A stretch of 64,000 bases of DNA. Origin: CADCUY01 sp964242735. GTDB taxonomy: Bacteria > Actinomycetota > Actinomycetes > Actinomycetales > Quadrisphaeraceae. The notes beneath the pieces were generated by a model. That model ran no database searches. It saw nothing but the letters and a program-made list of their open reading frames with translations, and had not been told where the DNA came from. Below, piece by piece: positions 51,221-59,145 of the stretch (the stretch's first letter is position 1; each line of letters starts with the position of its first letter). The stretch covers positions 96,685 through 160,684 of the forward strand of contig CAXTAK010000006.1 of the NCBI GenBank assembly GCA_964242735.1. The letters run 5' to 3'. The position numbers and the translations under genes are program-made.

Positions 51221-51667
51221 GTGCGAGTGAGACTGCCCAAGGACTCGCGGGCACCTCTGCTGGCACGCGGCGTCGTCCGCCGCGAGGTGTGCGGCCGGCA
51301 CGGTCGCGAGGCGCGTGACGAGGTGGAGCTGCTGGTCTCGGAGCTGGTGACCAACGCCGTCCTGCACGGCGGGTCCCTGGTGACCCTGGAGGTGGACTGC
51401 GAGGCCCCGGAGGGCATCAGCGTGGCCGTCGGCGACAACGACCCCACCCCGCCGGTGCACCGCCACGCGGGCCCCGACGACGAGAGCGGGCGGGGCCTGG
51501 CGCTGGTGGAGCTGATCAGCGACTCCTGGGGCGTGTGGACCACCGGTCACCAGACGGCGCCCGCCCCGGCCGGCGTGGCCCCACCCGGTCCCGCGCGGGA
51601 CCGGGTGGTCGGTGCGCTGCCGCACCAGGCGCCGGGCAAGGTCGTGTGGTTCCACGTGACCGGCTGA
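51221..51667 (+). CDS. ATP-binding protein, HATPase/anti-sigma-type kinase domain
   Basis: 148 residues from GTG 51221. GHKL ATPase fold: N box Glu-Leu-Val-Thr-Asn-Ala-Val-Leu-His (about 40-48) and G box Glu-Ser-Gly-Arg-Gly-Leu-Ala-Leu-Val near 88-96, in the manner of RsbW/SpoIIAB and the many stand-alone actinobacterial regulators. Such proteins bind and restrain sigma factors or antagonists, sometimes phosphorylating them. No sigma factor or antagonist gene is adjacent. An insert rich in Ala/Pro precedes the C-terminal strand. Confidence 0.85.
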   Translation: MRVRLPKDSRAPLLARGVVRREVCGRHGREARDEVELLVSELVTNAVLHGGSLVTLEVDCEAPEGISVAVGDNDPTPPVHRHAGPDDESGRGLALVELISDSWGVWTTGHQTAPAPAGVAPPGPARDRVVGALPHQAPGKVVWFHVTG

Positions 51668-51725
51668 GCACCGCGGCACCGTCAGCACCACGAACCGTCG
51701 GCACCGCTCCACCGGGCGGCGGGCG

Positions 51726-52106
51726 TCAGCCGCCGACGCACTGCTGCGCCAGCTCGCCGTAGCGCTGCTGGTCGGCGCTGAGCTGCTGCGCCGTCGCCTG
51801 GCTCGCGTCGGGGTCCGACAGGGCGGTGATCGCCTCCCGGTCACCGTTGACGGCCCGGGCGAACTGCTGGATCAGGGCGTTGGACTGCCCGATCACCCCG
51901 CTGGCGAGGTCGAGGGCGTCGCGGCACGCCTGGGGGACCTCGCCCACCACCGGCGGCCCCGACGACGTCGGCGGCTCCGGCGAGGCGCTGGGGGTCTCGG
52001 TGACCGTCACGGTAGGCATCTCCGTGGGCGCCGGGGTGCCGGTCGAGCACGCGGCGGTGACCGCGCTGGCGGCCAGCAGGACGGCGACGGCGAGGTACCT
52101 GCGCAT
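51726..52106 (-). CDS. small lipoprotein, 126 aa
   Basis: ATG 52106. Signal peptide with lipobox Val-Thr-Ala-Ala-Cys (Cys about 20), then a Thr/Pro/Ser linker to about 50, then a small helical domain with two cysteines (about 60 and 123) that could form a disulfide. Gln- and Ala-rich helices. No known family. Anchored to the outer face of the cell membrane. Confidence 0.75.
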   Translation of the reverse strand: MRRYLAVAVLLAASAVTAACSTGTPAPTEMPTVTVTETPSASPEPPTSSGPPVVGEVPQACRDALDLASGVIGQSNALIQQFARAVNGDREAITALSDPDASQATAQQLSADQQRYGELAQQCVGG

Positions 52107-52162
52107 GCCGGACGGTAACCCGACACCCGTGGGTGCGGCCGCGGAGCCGGGCCGCACCCAGC

Positions 52163-52753
52163 TCACCCCGGCAGCAGGCGACCCAGCACCCCGCGGGCCG
52201 TCGCCGCCGGGCGGGTGGCCTGGGTGATGGAGGAGGCCAGCACGATGGACGCGCCCGCGAAGAGCGGCACCAGGTACTGCGAGGTGCGCTGGCGCCGCTG
52301 CCACCGGGCGAGGTCCGGCGGGGTGGCACCGGTGGGGATGGAGGCGTCCTGCACCTCCACCGACCCCTTCGCGGCCACGGCGGCCTCCGCCGCCTGACCG
52401 ACCTTGCGACCGGTGTACGTGGCGTACGCCGTCGCGGCGATGCCGGCCCACGTGACGGCGGTCTTGGCGGTGACGAGCACGGCGAAGCCCTCCTGAGCCA
52501 CGAGCCGCTGCTTCGAGGTGCTGGCGAGCCGGGCGTCAGCGACCACCGTCGCGGCGATGCCCGCCCACTCCACCGGCCCGAACCGCGACCACGCCGAGCT
52601 CGCCACGCGGACCCGGTCGATGCCCTGCTGGAGGTCGGCGCCCGACTTGTTGACCCCGGCCACGCCCATCACCGCCCCGCCGAACCACAGGGCGTTGCCG
52701 AGGTCGTGCACGGCCTGGGCCACGGGGTGGGCGTCGTCGTCGGTCTTCGCCAT
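52163..52753 (-). CDS. hypothetical membrane protein, 196 aa
   Basis: ATG 52753, GAGGAG nine bases upstream. Several moderately hydrophobic helices (about 18-40, 60-75, 95-115, 165-185) rich in Ala, with an intervening acidic loop. The frame shows good codon bias. Resembles small actinobacterial integral membrane proteins without assigned function; I do not recognise a defined family. Divergent from hisD-like gene. Confidence 0.7.
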   Translation of the reverse strand: MAKTDDDAHPVAQAVHDLGNALWFGGAVMGVAGVNKSGADLQQGIDRVRVASSAWSRFGPVEWAGIAATVVADARLASTSKQRLVAQEGFAVLVTAKTAVTWAGIAATAYATYTGRKVGQAAEAAVAAKGSVEVQDASIPTGATPPDLARWQRRQRTSQYLVPLFAGASIVLASSITQATRPAATARGVLGRLLPG

Positions 52754-52909
52754 GGGGCGCTCCTCAGTGGTCGGGTGCGGCGGTCGGGTGCGGGGCCCCG
52801 GTGCGGGGCCCGGACCGCTCCGTACCCGACCGGGACCTCCCGTAACCGGTGCCGGACCTCCCGTGACCGGCGCGGGCCGGGAGGGCTCGTCCTGCGGCGC
52901 CACCGGGCC

Positions 52910-52921
52910 TACGGTGCGCAG
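52910..52921 (+). promoter_or_regulatory. leaderless promoter -10 element
   Basis: TACGGT (52910-52915), six bases, then GTG 52922 of the HisD-like gene. Confidence 0.55.
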
Positions 52922-54262
52922 GTGCGCTACTCCCCCGCCACCCTGCACCGCCTCGGGGGGCGGTTCCGGCACGTCAAGCAGCCGGACGCCGCCTCCCCCG
53001 CGCCCGGGCGCGACCCGGCGGTGACCGCCCGGGTCTCGCAGATGCTGCTGGAGATCGAGGCCGGGGGGCTCGACGCGGTCCTCGCGCACGCGACCGTCCT
53101 CGACGGCTACGACGGCGGGGAGCTGGAGCTGACCCCCGCCCAGCTGGCCGCGAGCGCCGACGCCCTGCCCGCTGACCTGCGCGCCGCGATCGAGCTCGGC
53201 TCGCAGCGCACCCGCGCCTTCGCCGCCGTCCAGCGCGAGCACCTGACCGACGTCGAGGTCGAGCTCGTCCCGGGCCTGGTCACCGGTCACCGCTACGTGC
53301 CCGTCGGCAGCGTCGGCGCGTACCTGCCCGCCGGGCGCTTCCCGCTGACGGCCAGCGCCCTCATGACCGTCGGGGTCGCCAAGGTCGCCGGTGTCAGCAC
53401 GGTCGTGGCGTGCACCCCGCCGCAGCCGGGGGGCGGCGCGAACCCCGCCGTGCTGTACGCCGCGCACGTCTCCGGCGTCGACCGGGTCTTCGTCCTCGGC
53501 GGGGTGCAGGCGCTCGCGGCGATGGCCACGGGGCTCGTCGGCGACGGCCCGGTCGACATGCTCGTCGGCGCGGGCAACGCCTACGTCGCCGAGGCGAAGC
53601 GGCAGCTCTTCGGGACGGTGGCCATCGACCTGCCCGCCGGGCCCAGCGAGGTCGCGGTGATCGCCGACGACACCGCCGACGCCGAGATGGTCGCCGCCGA
53701 CCTGCTCGGGCAGGCCGAGCACGGCCCGACCTCCCCGGCGGCGCTGGTGACGACCTCGCAGACCCTCGCCGACGCGGTCGCGGCCGAGGCCGAGCGCCAG
53801 CTCGAGAGCCTCGCGACGCGGGACGTCGCCGGGCCGGCGTGGCGCGACCACGGCAGCATCACGTGGGCCGCCGACCGCGAGACCGCCGCGGCGCTGATGG
53901 ACGACCTCGCCCCCGAGCACCTGGAGGTGCTCACCGGCGACGACGCCTGGTACCACGACCGGCTGCGCAACTACGGCTCCCTGTTCCTCGGGCCGTGGTC
54001 GACGGTGGCGTACTCCGACAAGGGCATGGCCGGCACCAACCACACCCTGCCCACCGCCGGCGGGGCCCGGCACAGCGCCGGCCTGTCGGTCTCGCGGTTC
54101 CTCAAGCCGCTGACCTACCAGCGCGTCGACCGCGCCGCGACACCGCTGCTGGCGCCGGCCGTGGAAGTGATCTCGAACTCCGAGGGGATGGCCGCGCACG
54201 CCGCCACAGCGACCCTGCGCGTCAGGCGCCACCTCGGGCCGGGGCCCGTCGCCCGGGCCTGA
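52922..54262 (+). CDS. HisD-family dehydrogenase (histidinol or sulfopropanediol dehydrogenase type)
   Basis: 446 residues. HisD features: Val-Gly-Ala-Tyr-Leu-Pro-Ala-Gly-Arg near 131-139, Asp-Leu-Pro-Ala-Gly-Pro-Ser-Glu-Val (236-244), zinc ligands Gln264 and His267 in Gln-Ala-Glu-His-Gly, and Pro-Glu-His-Leu-Glu-Val near 337. It uses NAD to oxidise an alcohol to an acid. No other his genes are nearby, and the Pro-Val-Gly-Ser-Val-Gly-x-Tyr and Val-Ala-Cys-Thr-Pro-Pro wording is closer to the non-histidine paralogues (for instance sulfopropanediol 3-dehydrogenase HpsN) than to biosynthetic HisD as I remember them. Hence no gene symbol. Confidence 0.85.
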   Translation: MRYSPATLHRLGGRFRHVKQPDAASPAPGRDPAVTARVSQMLLEIEAGGLDAVLAHATVLDGYDGGELELTPAQLAASADALPADLRAAIELGSQRTRAFAAVQREHLTDVEVELVPGLVTGHRYVPVGSVGAYLPAGRFPLTASALMTVGVAKVAGVSTVVACTPPQPGGGANPAVLYAAHVSGVDRVFVLGGVQALAAMATGLVGDGPVDMLVGAGNAYVAEAKRQLFGTVAIDLPAGPSEVAVIADDTADAEMVAADLLGQAEHGPTSPAALVTTSQTLADAVAAEAERQLESLATRDVAGPAWRDHGSITWAADRETAAALMDDLAPEHLEVLTGDDAWYHDRLRNYGSLFLGPWSTVAYSDKGMAGTNHTLPTAGGARHSAGLSVSRFLKPLTYQRVDRAATPLLAPAVEVISNSEGMAAHAATATLRVRRHLGPGPVARA

Positions 54263-54292
54263 GGTGCGCGCGGGTCGGAGCACCACGGGTCC

Positions 54293-54775
54293 GTGCCACG
54301 ACGGGCCACGGCTTCCGCCAGCACGGTCCAGCGCAGGGTGACCGCCGCCGTCACGTCGCTGCACGTCAGGGGCTACCGCCCCTCCCGGGGGCGACTGCGG
54401 TCCACGACGGGGAAGAACCCGGTGCTGCTGCTGACCACCGCGGGCCGCAGGAGCGGTGTCCAGCGCACCCGCCCCGTGGTGCACCTGCCCGACGGTGCCC
54501 GCTTCGTGGTCTGCGGGTCCTACGGCGGCTCCGACACCACCCCGGCGTGGGCGCTGAACCTGGCGGCGAACCCCTCCGCCACCATCGAGGTCCGAGACCG
54601 GAAGATCCCGGTGACCTCCACCGAGGCGGAGGGCGCGGAGCACGACCGGCTGTGGGCCGCGCTGGTCACCGAAGCGCCGGGGTTCGCCGGGTACCGCGAC
54701 GAGACCACCCGGCGGCTGCCGCTGCTGGGGCTCGACCCGGTGGGGGTCACCGCCGCCCGGTCAGTCGAAGACGTC
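54293..54775 (+). CDS. deazaflavin (F420)-dependent nitroreductase-like protein, stop codon missing
   Basis: GTG 54293. The homologous region has Arg-Ser-Thr-Thr-Gly-Lys-Asn-Pro-Val-Leu-Leu-Leu-Thr-Thr-Ala-Gly-Arg-Arg-Ser-Gly, the hallmark of the Ddn/DUF385 family, then Gly-Gly-Ser-Asp-Thr-Thr-Pro-Ala-Trp-x-x-Asn-Leu and a final Arg-Arg-Leu-Pro segment. These small split-barrel proteins bind F420 and reduce varied compounds. Homology ends near 54775, but the frame stays open to 55756, antisense to the aldo/keto reductase. Either the stop was lost by mutation or error, or a long tail exists. The end given here is the end of the recognisable domain. Confidence 0.68.
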
Positions 54776-55585
54776 GGGGTCGGGTCCGATGCGCTCGGCG
54801 CGCTCGAGACCGCCGATCACCTCCATCTGCTCCTCGCTCAGCGCGAAGCCCGTGATGTCGATGTTGCTGGCGATCCGCGAGGGCGTCACCGACTTGGGGA
54901 TGACGATGTTCCCGAGCTGCAGGTGCCAGCGCAGCACCACCTGCGCGGGGTCGACGGCGTGCGCGGCCGCGATGGCGCCGATCGCGTCATCCTCGAGCAG
55001 GGCGCCGCCCTGGCCGATGGGGCTCCACGCCTCGGTGACGATGCCGTGCTCGGCGTGGAAGGCCCGCAGGTCCTCCTGCTGCAGGTACGGGTGGAGCTCG
55101 ACCTGGTTGACCGCTGGGACCACCCCGGTCTCGTCGAGCAGCACCCGCAGGTGCGTCTTCTGGAAGTTCGAGACGCCGATGGAGCGGATGCGCTCCTCGC
55201 GCTGGAGCTCGATGAGCACCTTCCAGGTGTCGAGGTAGTCACCGCTCTGACCGGGCCAGTGGATGAGGTACAGGTCGAGCTGCTGGAGCTGCAGCTTCTC
55301 CATGCTCGACTCGAAGGCGGCGCGGGTGGTGTCGGGGCCGCGGTCGGCGTTGGCCAGCTTGGTGGTGACGTACACGTCCTCGTGCGAGAGCGTGCTGGTG
55401 CGCAGCGCGCTCCCCACCCCCGCCTCGTTCTGGTAACCGGCGGCGGTGTCGATGTGGCGGTACCCGGCGTCCAGCGCGGTGAGCACCACCTCGTCGGTCT
55501 TCTCCGGGGGCACCTGGAAGACGCCCAGCCCGACCTGGGGGATGGTGTGGCCGTCGTTGAGCGTGAGCGAGGGGATCTCGGGCAT
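54761..55585 (-). CDS. aldo/keto reductase
   Basis: 274 residues from ATG 55585; TAGGGT six bases upstream. The catalytic tetrad is Asp46, Tyr51 (Asp-Thr-Ala-Ala-Gly-Tyr), Lys76 and His109 (Leu-Ile-His-Trp-Pro). Ile-Gly-Val-Ser-Asn-Phe and Pro-Lys-Ser-Val-Thr-Pro-x-Arg are the signature and cofactor loops. This is the AKR5 (2,5-diketogluconate reductase-like) branch, NADPH-dependent, acting on small aldehydes or ketones. Its 3' part lies opposite the open tail of the Ddn-like frame. Confidence 0.94.
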   Translation of the reverse strand: MPEIPSLTLNDGHTIPQVGLGVFQVPPEKTDEVVLTALDAGYRHIDTAAGYQNEAGVGSALRTSTLSHEDVYVTTKLANADRGPDTTRAAFESSMEKLQLQQLDLYLIHWPGQSGDYLDTWKVLIELQREERIRSIGVSNFQKTHLRVLLDETGVVPAVNQVELHPYLQQEDLRAFHAEHGIVTEAWSPIGQGGALLEDDAIGAIAAAHAVDPAQVVLRWHLQLGNIVIPKSVTPSRIASNIDITGFALSEEQMEVIGGLERAERIGPDPDVFD

Positions 55586-55591
55586 CCCACG

Positions 55592-55597
55592 ACCCTA
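55592..55597 (-). promoter_or_regulatory. leaderless -10 box for the aldo/keto reductase
   Basis: TAGGGT on the minus strand, six bases before ATG 55585. Confidence 0.55.
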
Positions 55598-55607
55598 CGC
55601 AGGGGTG

Positions 55608-55799
55608 GTGGACGGCGGCGCGCTGGCTGCGGCGGCCCGCGGACCGGGGACGACGACCGAGGAGGAGACCGTCGACACGGCGCCGGCCTTCGTCGCCGCT
55701 CGACGACAGCGGCTCGCGGAGGTGCTGGACGACGTCCAGCTGATCGGTGTGGGTGAGGACATCCGCGACCCCTCGGTCGTGCAGCACGCGCGGCGCTGA
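55608..55799 (+). CDS. VapB-type antitoxin, degenerate
   Basis: 63 residues from GTG 55608. The sequence Leu-Ala-Ala-Ala-Ala-Arg-x-x-Gly-Thr-Thr-Thr-x-x-Glu-Thr-Val is the ribbon-helix-helix/helix pattern of the VapB antitoxins with Asp-Leu-Asp-Glu-Glu-Leu changed to Val-Asp-Gly-Gly-Ala-Leu. The C-terminal Gly-Val-Gly-Glu-Asp-Ile-Arg-Asp-Pro matches the family's end. The N-terminal strand that binds DNA is missing or altered, so repression is doubtful. Its TGATG stop-start overlap with the next frame marks a VapBC operon. The partner is truncated. Confidence 0.6.
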   Translation: MDGGALAAAARGPGTTTEEETVDTAPAFVAARRQRLAEVLDDVQLIGVGEDIRDPSVVQHARR

Positions 55800-56158
55800 T
55801 GCCCACGACGGGCACCGGTGAGCTGTTCCTGGTCGACACCTCCGCTCTCGCCCGGGTCTGCACCGAGGGCTTCCGGGTGCTGCCGGTCGACGGGCAGATC
55901 GCCGACCGCGCTCGCGAGGTGCAGCGGGTGGTGGCGGGCCGGGGGTACCACCGGGCCGCTCCGACGGGCGCGGTGCCGGTGGCGGCAGTCGAGTCCTCCT
56001 GGGTGCACGGCCCGGCCGCGCGGACCTGGACCGGCGAGACGCGCCGTGACGACGGTGATCCGTGGGCGGTGCCCGGCTCGTCACGACCGACATGCACTCT
56101 GACCAACTTGACCAACACAGGTGCGGCGTCCATGATCGAGAGGTGTCGACCACGGTGA
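55799..56158 (+). pseudogene. VapC (PIN domain) toxin remnant
   Basis: Starts ATG 55799. Leu-Phe-Leu-Val-Asp-Thr-Ser-Ala-Leu-Ala-Arg-Val is the first PIN strand and helix with the first acidic residue. It then jumps to Phe-Arg-Val-Leu-Pro-Val-Asp-x-Gln-Ile-Ala-Asp-Arg-Ala, a late part of normal PIN toxins, so about 40 middle residues including the second acidic residue are deleted. After about residue 65 the frame loses homology. The RNase is therefore very probably inactive. Confidence 0.65.
56108..56136 (+). promoter_or_regulatory. promoter of the second toxin-antitoxin pair
   Basis: TTGACC (56108-56113), 17 bases, CATGAT (56131-56136), then six bases to the GTG start 56143. The -35 region sits in a direct repeat (TGACCAAC at 56100-56107 and 56109-56116), a possible site for autoregulation. 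This is the only near-consensus -35/-10 pair that I found. Confidence 0.6.
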
Positions 56159-56376
56159 GCGTCTACGACGCCAAGACACAGCTGTCGCGGTTGCTCGCCC
56201 GAGTGGAAGAGGGAGAGGAGATCATCATCGCTCGCAACGGTCGCCCCGTGGCGCGACTGGCTCCGCTGCCGCCGCAACCGCCGCGCATCCCCGGTGCCTG
56301 GCGCGGGCGAGTGGTCATCCGTGACGACTTCGATGACCTCACCGCCGATGACGCAGCGGAGTGGTACGGCCCGTGA
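56143..56376 (+). CDS. type II antitoxin, Phd/YefM family
   Basis: 77 residues from GTG 56143. The start Val-Ser-Val-Tyr-Asp-Ala-Lys-Thr-Gln-Leu-Ser-Arg-Leu-Leu-Ala-Arg-Val and Glu-Ile-Ile-Ile-Ala-Arg-Asn-Gly-Arg-Pro-Val-Ala-Arg-Leu is a textbook Phd/YefM antitoxin, DNA-binding at the N-terminus, with a flexible acidic C-terminus (Asp-Asp-Phe-Asp-Asp-Leu) to neutralise the toxin. Stop overlaps the toxin start by two bases (GTGA), so translation is coupled. Lower G+C in its 5' region hints at transfer. Confidence 0.9.
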   Translation: MSTTVSVYDAKTQLSRLLARVEEGEEIIIARNGRPVARLAPLPPQPPRIPGAWRGRVVIRDDFDDLTADDAAEWYGP

Positions 56377-56744
56377 GGCTGCTGCTCGACACGCACGTGG
56401 TGCTCTGGTGGCTCGCCGACGACCCGGCGCTGACAGCCGCCCACCGGAGGGCGGTCAGCGATCCCGCCAACACGGTGCTGTTCTCCGCGGTCAACGTCGC
56501 CGAGATCTCGATCAAGGCCTCGCTCGGCAAGCTGGAGGCCCCGACGGACCTGAGCGAGCAGCTCACCGCCCAGGGCTTCGAAGAGCTTCCACTCACCGCA
56601 GCGCACGCCACACGCCTGCGGGGCCTGCCCTGGCTGCACCGCGACCCCTTCGACAGGATGCTCGTCGCACAGGCCCAGGACGAGGGACTGACCTTCGTCA
56701 CGCTCGACCGGCGCTGTCGCGACTACGACGTGCGGGTGCTGTAG
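56373..56744 (+). CDS. vapC: type II toxin VapC (PIN domain RNase)
   Basis: 123 residues from GTG 56373. All four acidic active-site residues are present: Asp6, Glu44, Asp94 and Asp112 (Leu-Leu-Asp-Thr-His, Val-Ala-Glu-Ile, Asp-Pro-Phe-Asp-Arg, Thr-Leu-Asp-Arg). Leu-Trp-Trp-Leu and Ala-Glu-Ile-Ser-Ile-Lys are typical of the Phd-paired VapC group. It would cleave RNA in the absence of antitoxin. The gene is complete and looks active, in contrast with the upstream remnant. Confidence 0.92.
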   Translation: MRLLLDTHVVLWWLADDPALTAAHRRAVSDPANTVLFSAVNVAEISIKASLGKLEAPTDLSEQLTAQGFEELPLTAAHATRLRGLPWLHRDPFDRMLVAQAQDEGLTFVTLDRRCRDYDVRVL

Positions 56745-56814
56745 GGCGGGCTCTGCGCCAGGGGGCGCGCACGCGGCGCGGAACACCCGGCGCACCCGTG
56801 CGGTTCCCCAGCGC

Positions 56815-57810
56815 GTGACCACCCGCGTGCCGCTGTCCGTGCTCGACCTCGCCATCGTCGCGAAGGGGTCCAGCATCGGCGACACCATCGCGCACTCGGT
56901 CGCCCTCGCGCAGCGCGCGGAGGAGGTGGGCTACCAGCGGGTGTGGTACGCCGAGCACCACAACATGCCCAGCGTCGCCTCGTCGGCTCCCGCGGTGCTC
57001 ATCGCGCACGTCGCGGCCCACACCCGCTCCATCCGCCTCGGCGCCGGCGGGGTGATGCTGCCGAACCACGCGCCGCTGACCATCGCGGAGCAGTTCGGCA
57101 CCCTCGCCGCCGCGCACCCCGGGCGCATCGACCTCGGCCTGGGCCGGGCACCGGGCTCGGACCAGGTCACCGCGGCCGCGCTGCGCGCCGACCCCGCCGC
57201 GGCGCAGACCTTCCCCCACGACGTCCTGGAGCTCCAGGCGTACCTCGCCGGAGCCTCGACGGTGCCGGGGGTCAGCGCGGTGCCCGGCGCGGGCACGCGC
57301 GTGCCGCTGTACATCCTCGGGTCGTCGCTGTTCGGCGCGCAGCTCGCCGCGGCGCTGGGCCTGCCCTACGCCTTCGCCTCCCACTTCGCGCCCGAGGCGC
57401 TGCACGACGCCGTCGCGCTGTACCGCCGCGACTTCCGCCCCTCCGAGCAGCTCGACCACCCCCACGTGATCGCCGGCGTGAACGTCGTCGCCGACGACAC
57501 CGAGGCGGGCGCCCGCGCCCAGCTCGTCGACGTCCGCCGCCAGCGGGCGGTCGCCCTCTTCGCGCGGGGCCAGGACTTGAGCGACGCCGAGGCCGACGCG
57601 CTGCTCGCCGCCGGCGTGGGACACCACGTGGACCGGATGCTCACCTGCACCGCGGTCGGCACCCCGGCGCAGGTGCGCGAGCAGCTCGACGACTTCGCCG
57701 CCGCCGCTGGTGCGGACGAGCTCATCACCGCTCACGCCTCGCCCGCCCCGCAGGCCCGGCTGCGCTCCCTGACCCTGCTCGGTGAGGCGGCGCTGCCCGT
57801 CGCCGCCTGA
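56815..57810 (+). CDS. LLM class flavin-dependent oxidoreductase
   Basis: 331 residues from GTG 56815. Bacterial luciferase-like TIM barrel: Val-Pro-Leu-Ser-Val-Leu-Asp-Leu at the first strand, Tyr-Ala-Glu-His-His-Asn-Met (about 43-49), Leu-Gly-Ala-Gly-Gly-Val-Met-Leu-Pro-Asn-His, and Arg-Ile-Asp-Leu-Gly-Leu-Gly-Arg-Ala-Pro-Gly. This wording belongs to the MsnO8-type subfamily. FMN- or F420-dependent oxidation of an unknown small molecule; some members belong to antibiotic clusters, but none is visible here. Confidence 0.92.
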   Translation: MTTRVPLSVLDLAIVAKGSSIGDTIAHSVALAQRAEEVGYQRVWYAEHHNMPSVASSAPAVLIAHVAAHTRSIRLGAGGVMLPNHAPLTIAEQFGTLAAAHPGRIDLGLGRAPGSDQVTAAALRADPAAAQTFPHDVLELQAYLAGASTVPGVSAVPGAGTRVPLYILGSSLFGAQLAAALGLPYAFASHFAPEALHDAVALYRRDFRPSEQLDHPHVIAGVNVVADDTEAGARAQLVDVRRQRAVALFARGQDLSDAEADALLAAGVGHHVDRMLTCTAVGTPAQVREQLDDFAAAAGADELITAHASPAPQARLRSLTLLGEAALPVAA

Positions 57811-57811
57811 G

Positions 57812-57833
57812 CGCCGCGGGGGGCACCGCGGCG
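57812..57833. terminator. hairpin between convergent genes
   Basis: CGCCGCGG (57812-57819) pairs with CCGCGGCG (57826-57833), six-base loop. Lies between the LLM gene and the hydrolase. Confidence 0.6.
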
Positions 57834-57870
57834 TGCGGGCTGCGGCGGCCGGCCCGTCACCCGCGGCGCG

Positions 57871-59106
57871 TCAGGCCCTGCCCCGGGCCATCGCGATGAG
57901 CCGGTCCAGCACCCGGGCACCGTCGGCGCGCAACCCGTTGTGCAGGTACTCGTTCGTCAGCCACACCCGCGCCCCGCGCACCGCACCGGCGGTGGCGAGG
58001 GAGTGGGCGGCGGGCACGTAGGGGTCCTCGGCGTAGACGGCGGCCGCGAGCGGCACGGTGCTCACCGCGAGCTGCGCCGGGTCGTACAGCCGCGGCCACG
58101 GGTGGTCGGCCAGCAGCTGCGCCGCCCCGGCCAGCGGTGCGAGCGCCCCGACGTCCTGCAGCACCCACGGGTGCACGTGCTCACCGAAGAGCAGCGAGGG
58201 GTCCTCGTCGAAGACCGCGGGCCGAGTGCGGTCCGCTGACCACGCCGTCGTCGCGCCGTCGGCGTAGCAGGCCTCGTGCAGGACGGCGTACAGCGGGTTT
58301 CGGGCGAAGCCGCCCAGCGCGGCGGCGTCGTGGCGGAACGCCGGGGAGTCCTCCGGCAGCTCCAGCAGCGCGTGCAGGTGCTCGGAGCCGTCGCTCGTGC
58401 CCAGGCCGTGCCCGGCCGTCCGCAGGCGCCGGGCGGTCAGGGCGTCACCGCCGGGCAGGGCCAGGGGCTGCTCCGACAGGCGCCGGTGCAGGGCCAGCAC
58501 CCGCTGCCGGTCGCCCGGGTAGCGGGCGTAGTGGCGCTCGACCAGCTCCTGCTGGAGCGCCCAGGTGGCGGCGTAGACCTCGTCGGGGTGCAGCCCGAGC
58601 GGGGGCAGGCCGCCGGTGGTGTAGGCGGCGTCGAGGGATTCCGGCGCCAGGGAGAGGTAGGTCAGCGCGCAGAAGCCGCCGAAGGACTGCCCCAGCACGC
58701 TCCACCGGGCCACCCCCAGCGCCTCGCGGACCACCTCGGCGTCGCGCACGATGCTGTCCGCGCGGAAGTGGCGCAGGTGCCCCGCCTGCTGCTCCGGCGT
58801 CATCCCGGGCAGGTCGCCGACCGGGGCCGAGCGCCCGGTGCCGCGCTGGTCGAGCATCAGCACCCGGTGGTCGGCCAGCGCCCGCTCGAGCCACCCGGGC
58901 GAGGTGGGGGTGCTGGTGGGGCGCGGCGCCTCGTGGCCGGGGCCGCCCTGCAGGAACAGCAGGAACGGGCGGTCGAGGCCGTCGGGGTCGGCCACCTCCC
59001 GGGCGAAGACGGTGATCGTCGGCCCGTCGGGGTGGTCGTGGTCCAGCGGCACGGCCACCTCGTGCTCGACGAGGACGAGGCCGTGGGTGCGGGTGGTCAC
59101 CGGCAT
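57871..59106 (-). CDS. alpha/beta hydrolase, proline iminopeptidase-like (S33)
   Basis: 411 residues from ATG 59106, CAGGCT six bases upstream. Oxyanion segment Leu-Gln-Gly-Gly-Pro-Gly (52-57), Asp-Gln-Arg-Gly-Thr-Gly (86-91), nucleophile Ser141 in Gly-Gln-Ser-Phe-Gly-Gly, and a C-terminal catalytic His region Asn-Glu-Tyr-Leu-His-Asn-Gly. Peptidase S33 family, releasing N-terminal proline or acting on other small amides and esters. No signal peptide. The lid region (about 195-300) is full length. Confidence 0.9.
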   Translation of the reverse strand: MPVTTRTHGLVLVEHEVAVPLDHDHPDGPTITVFAREVADPDGLDRPFLLFLQGGPGHEAPRPTSTPTSPGWLERALADHRVLMLDQRGTGRSAPVGDLPGMTPEQQAGHLRHFRADSIVRDAEVVREALGVARWSVLGQSFGGFCALTYLSLAPESLDAAYTTGGLPPLGLHPDEVYAATWALQQELVERHYARYPGDRQRVLALHRRLSEQPLALPGGDALTARRLRTAGHGLGTSDGSEHLHALLELPEDSPAFRHDAAALGGFARNPLYAVLHEACYADGATTAWSADRTRPAVFDEDPSLLFGEHVHPWVLQDVGALAPLAGAAQLLADHPWPRLYDPAQLAVSTVPLAAAVYAEDPYVPAAHSLATAGAVRGARVWLTNEYLHNGLRADGARVLDRLIAMARGRA

Positions 59107-59145
59107 CCGCGGAGCCTGCCACGGGGGCGCGCAGCCGGCCGCGGC

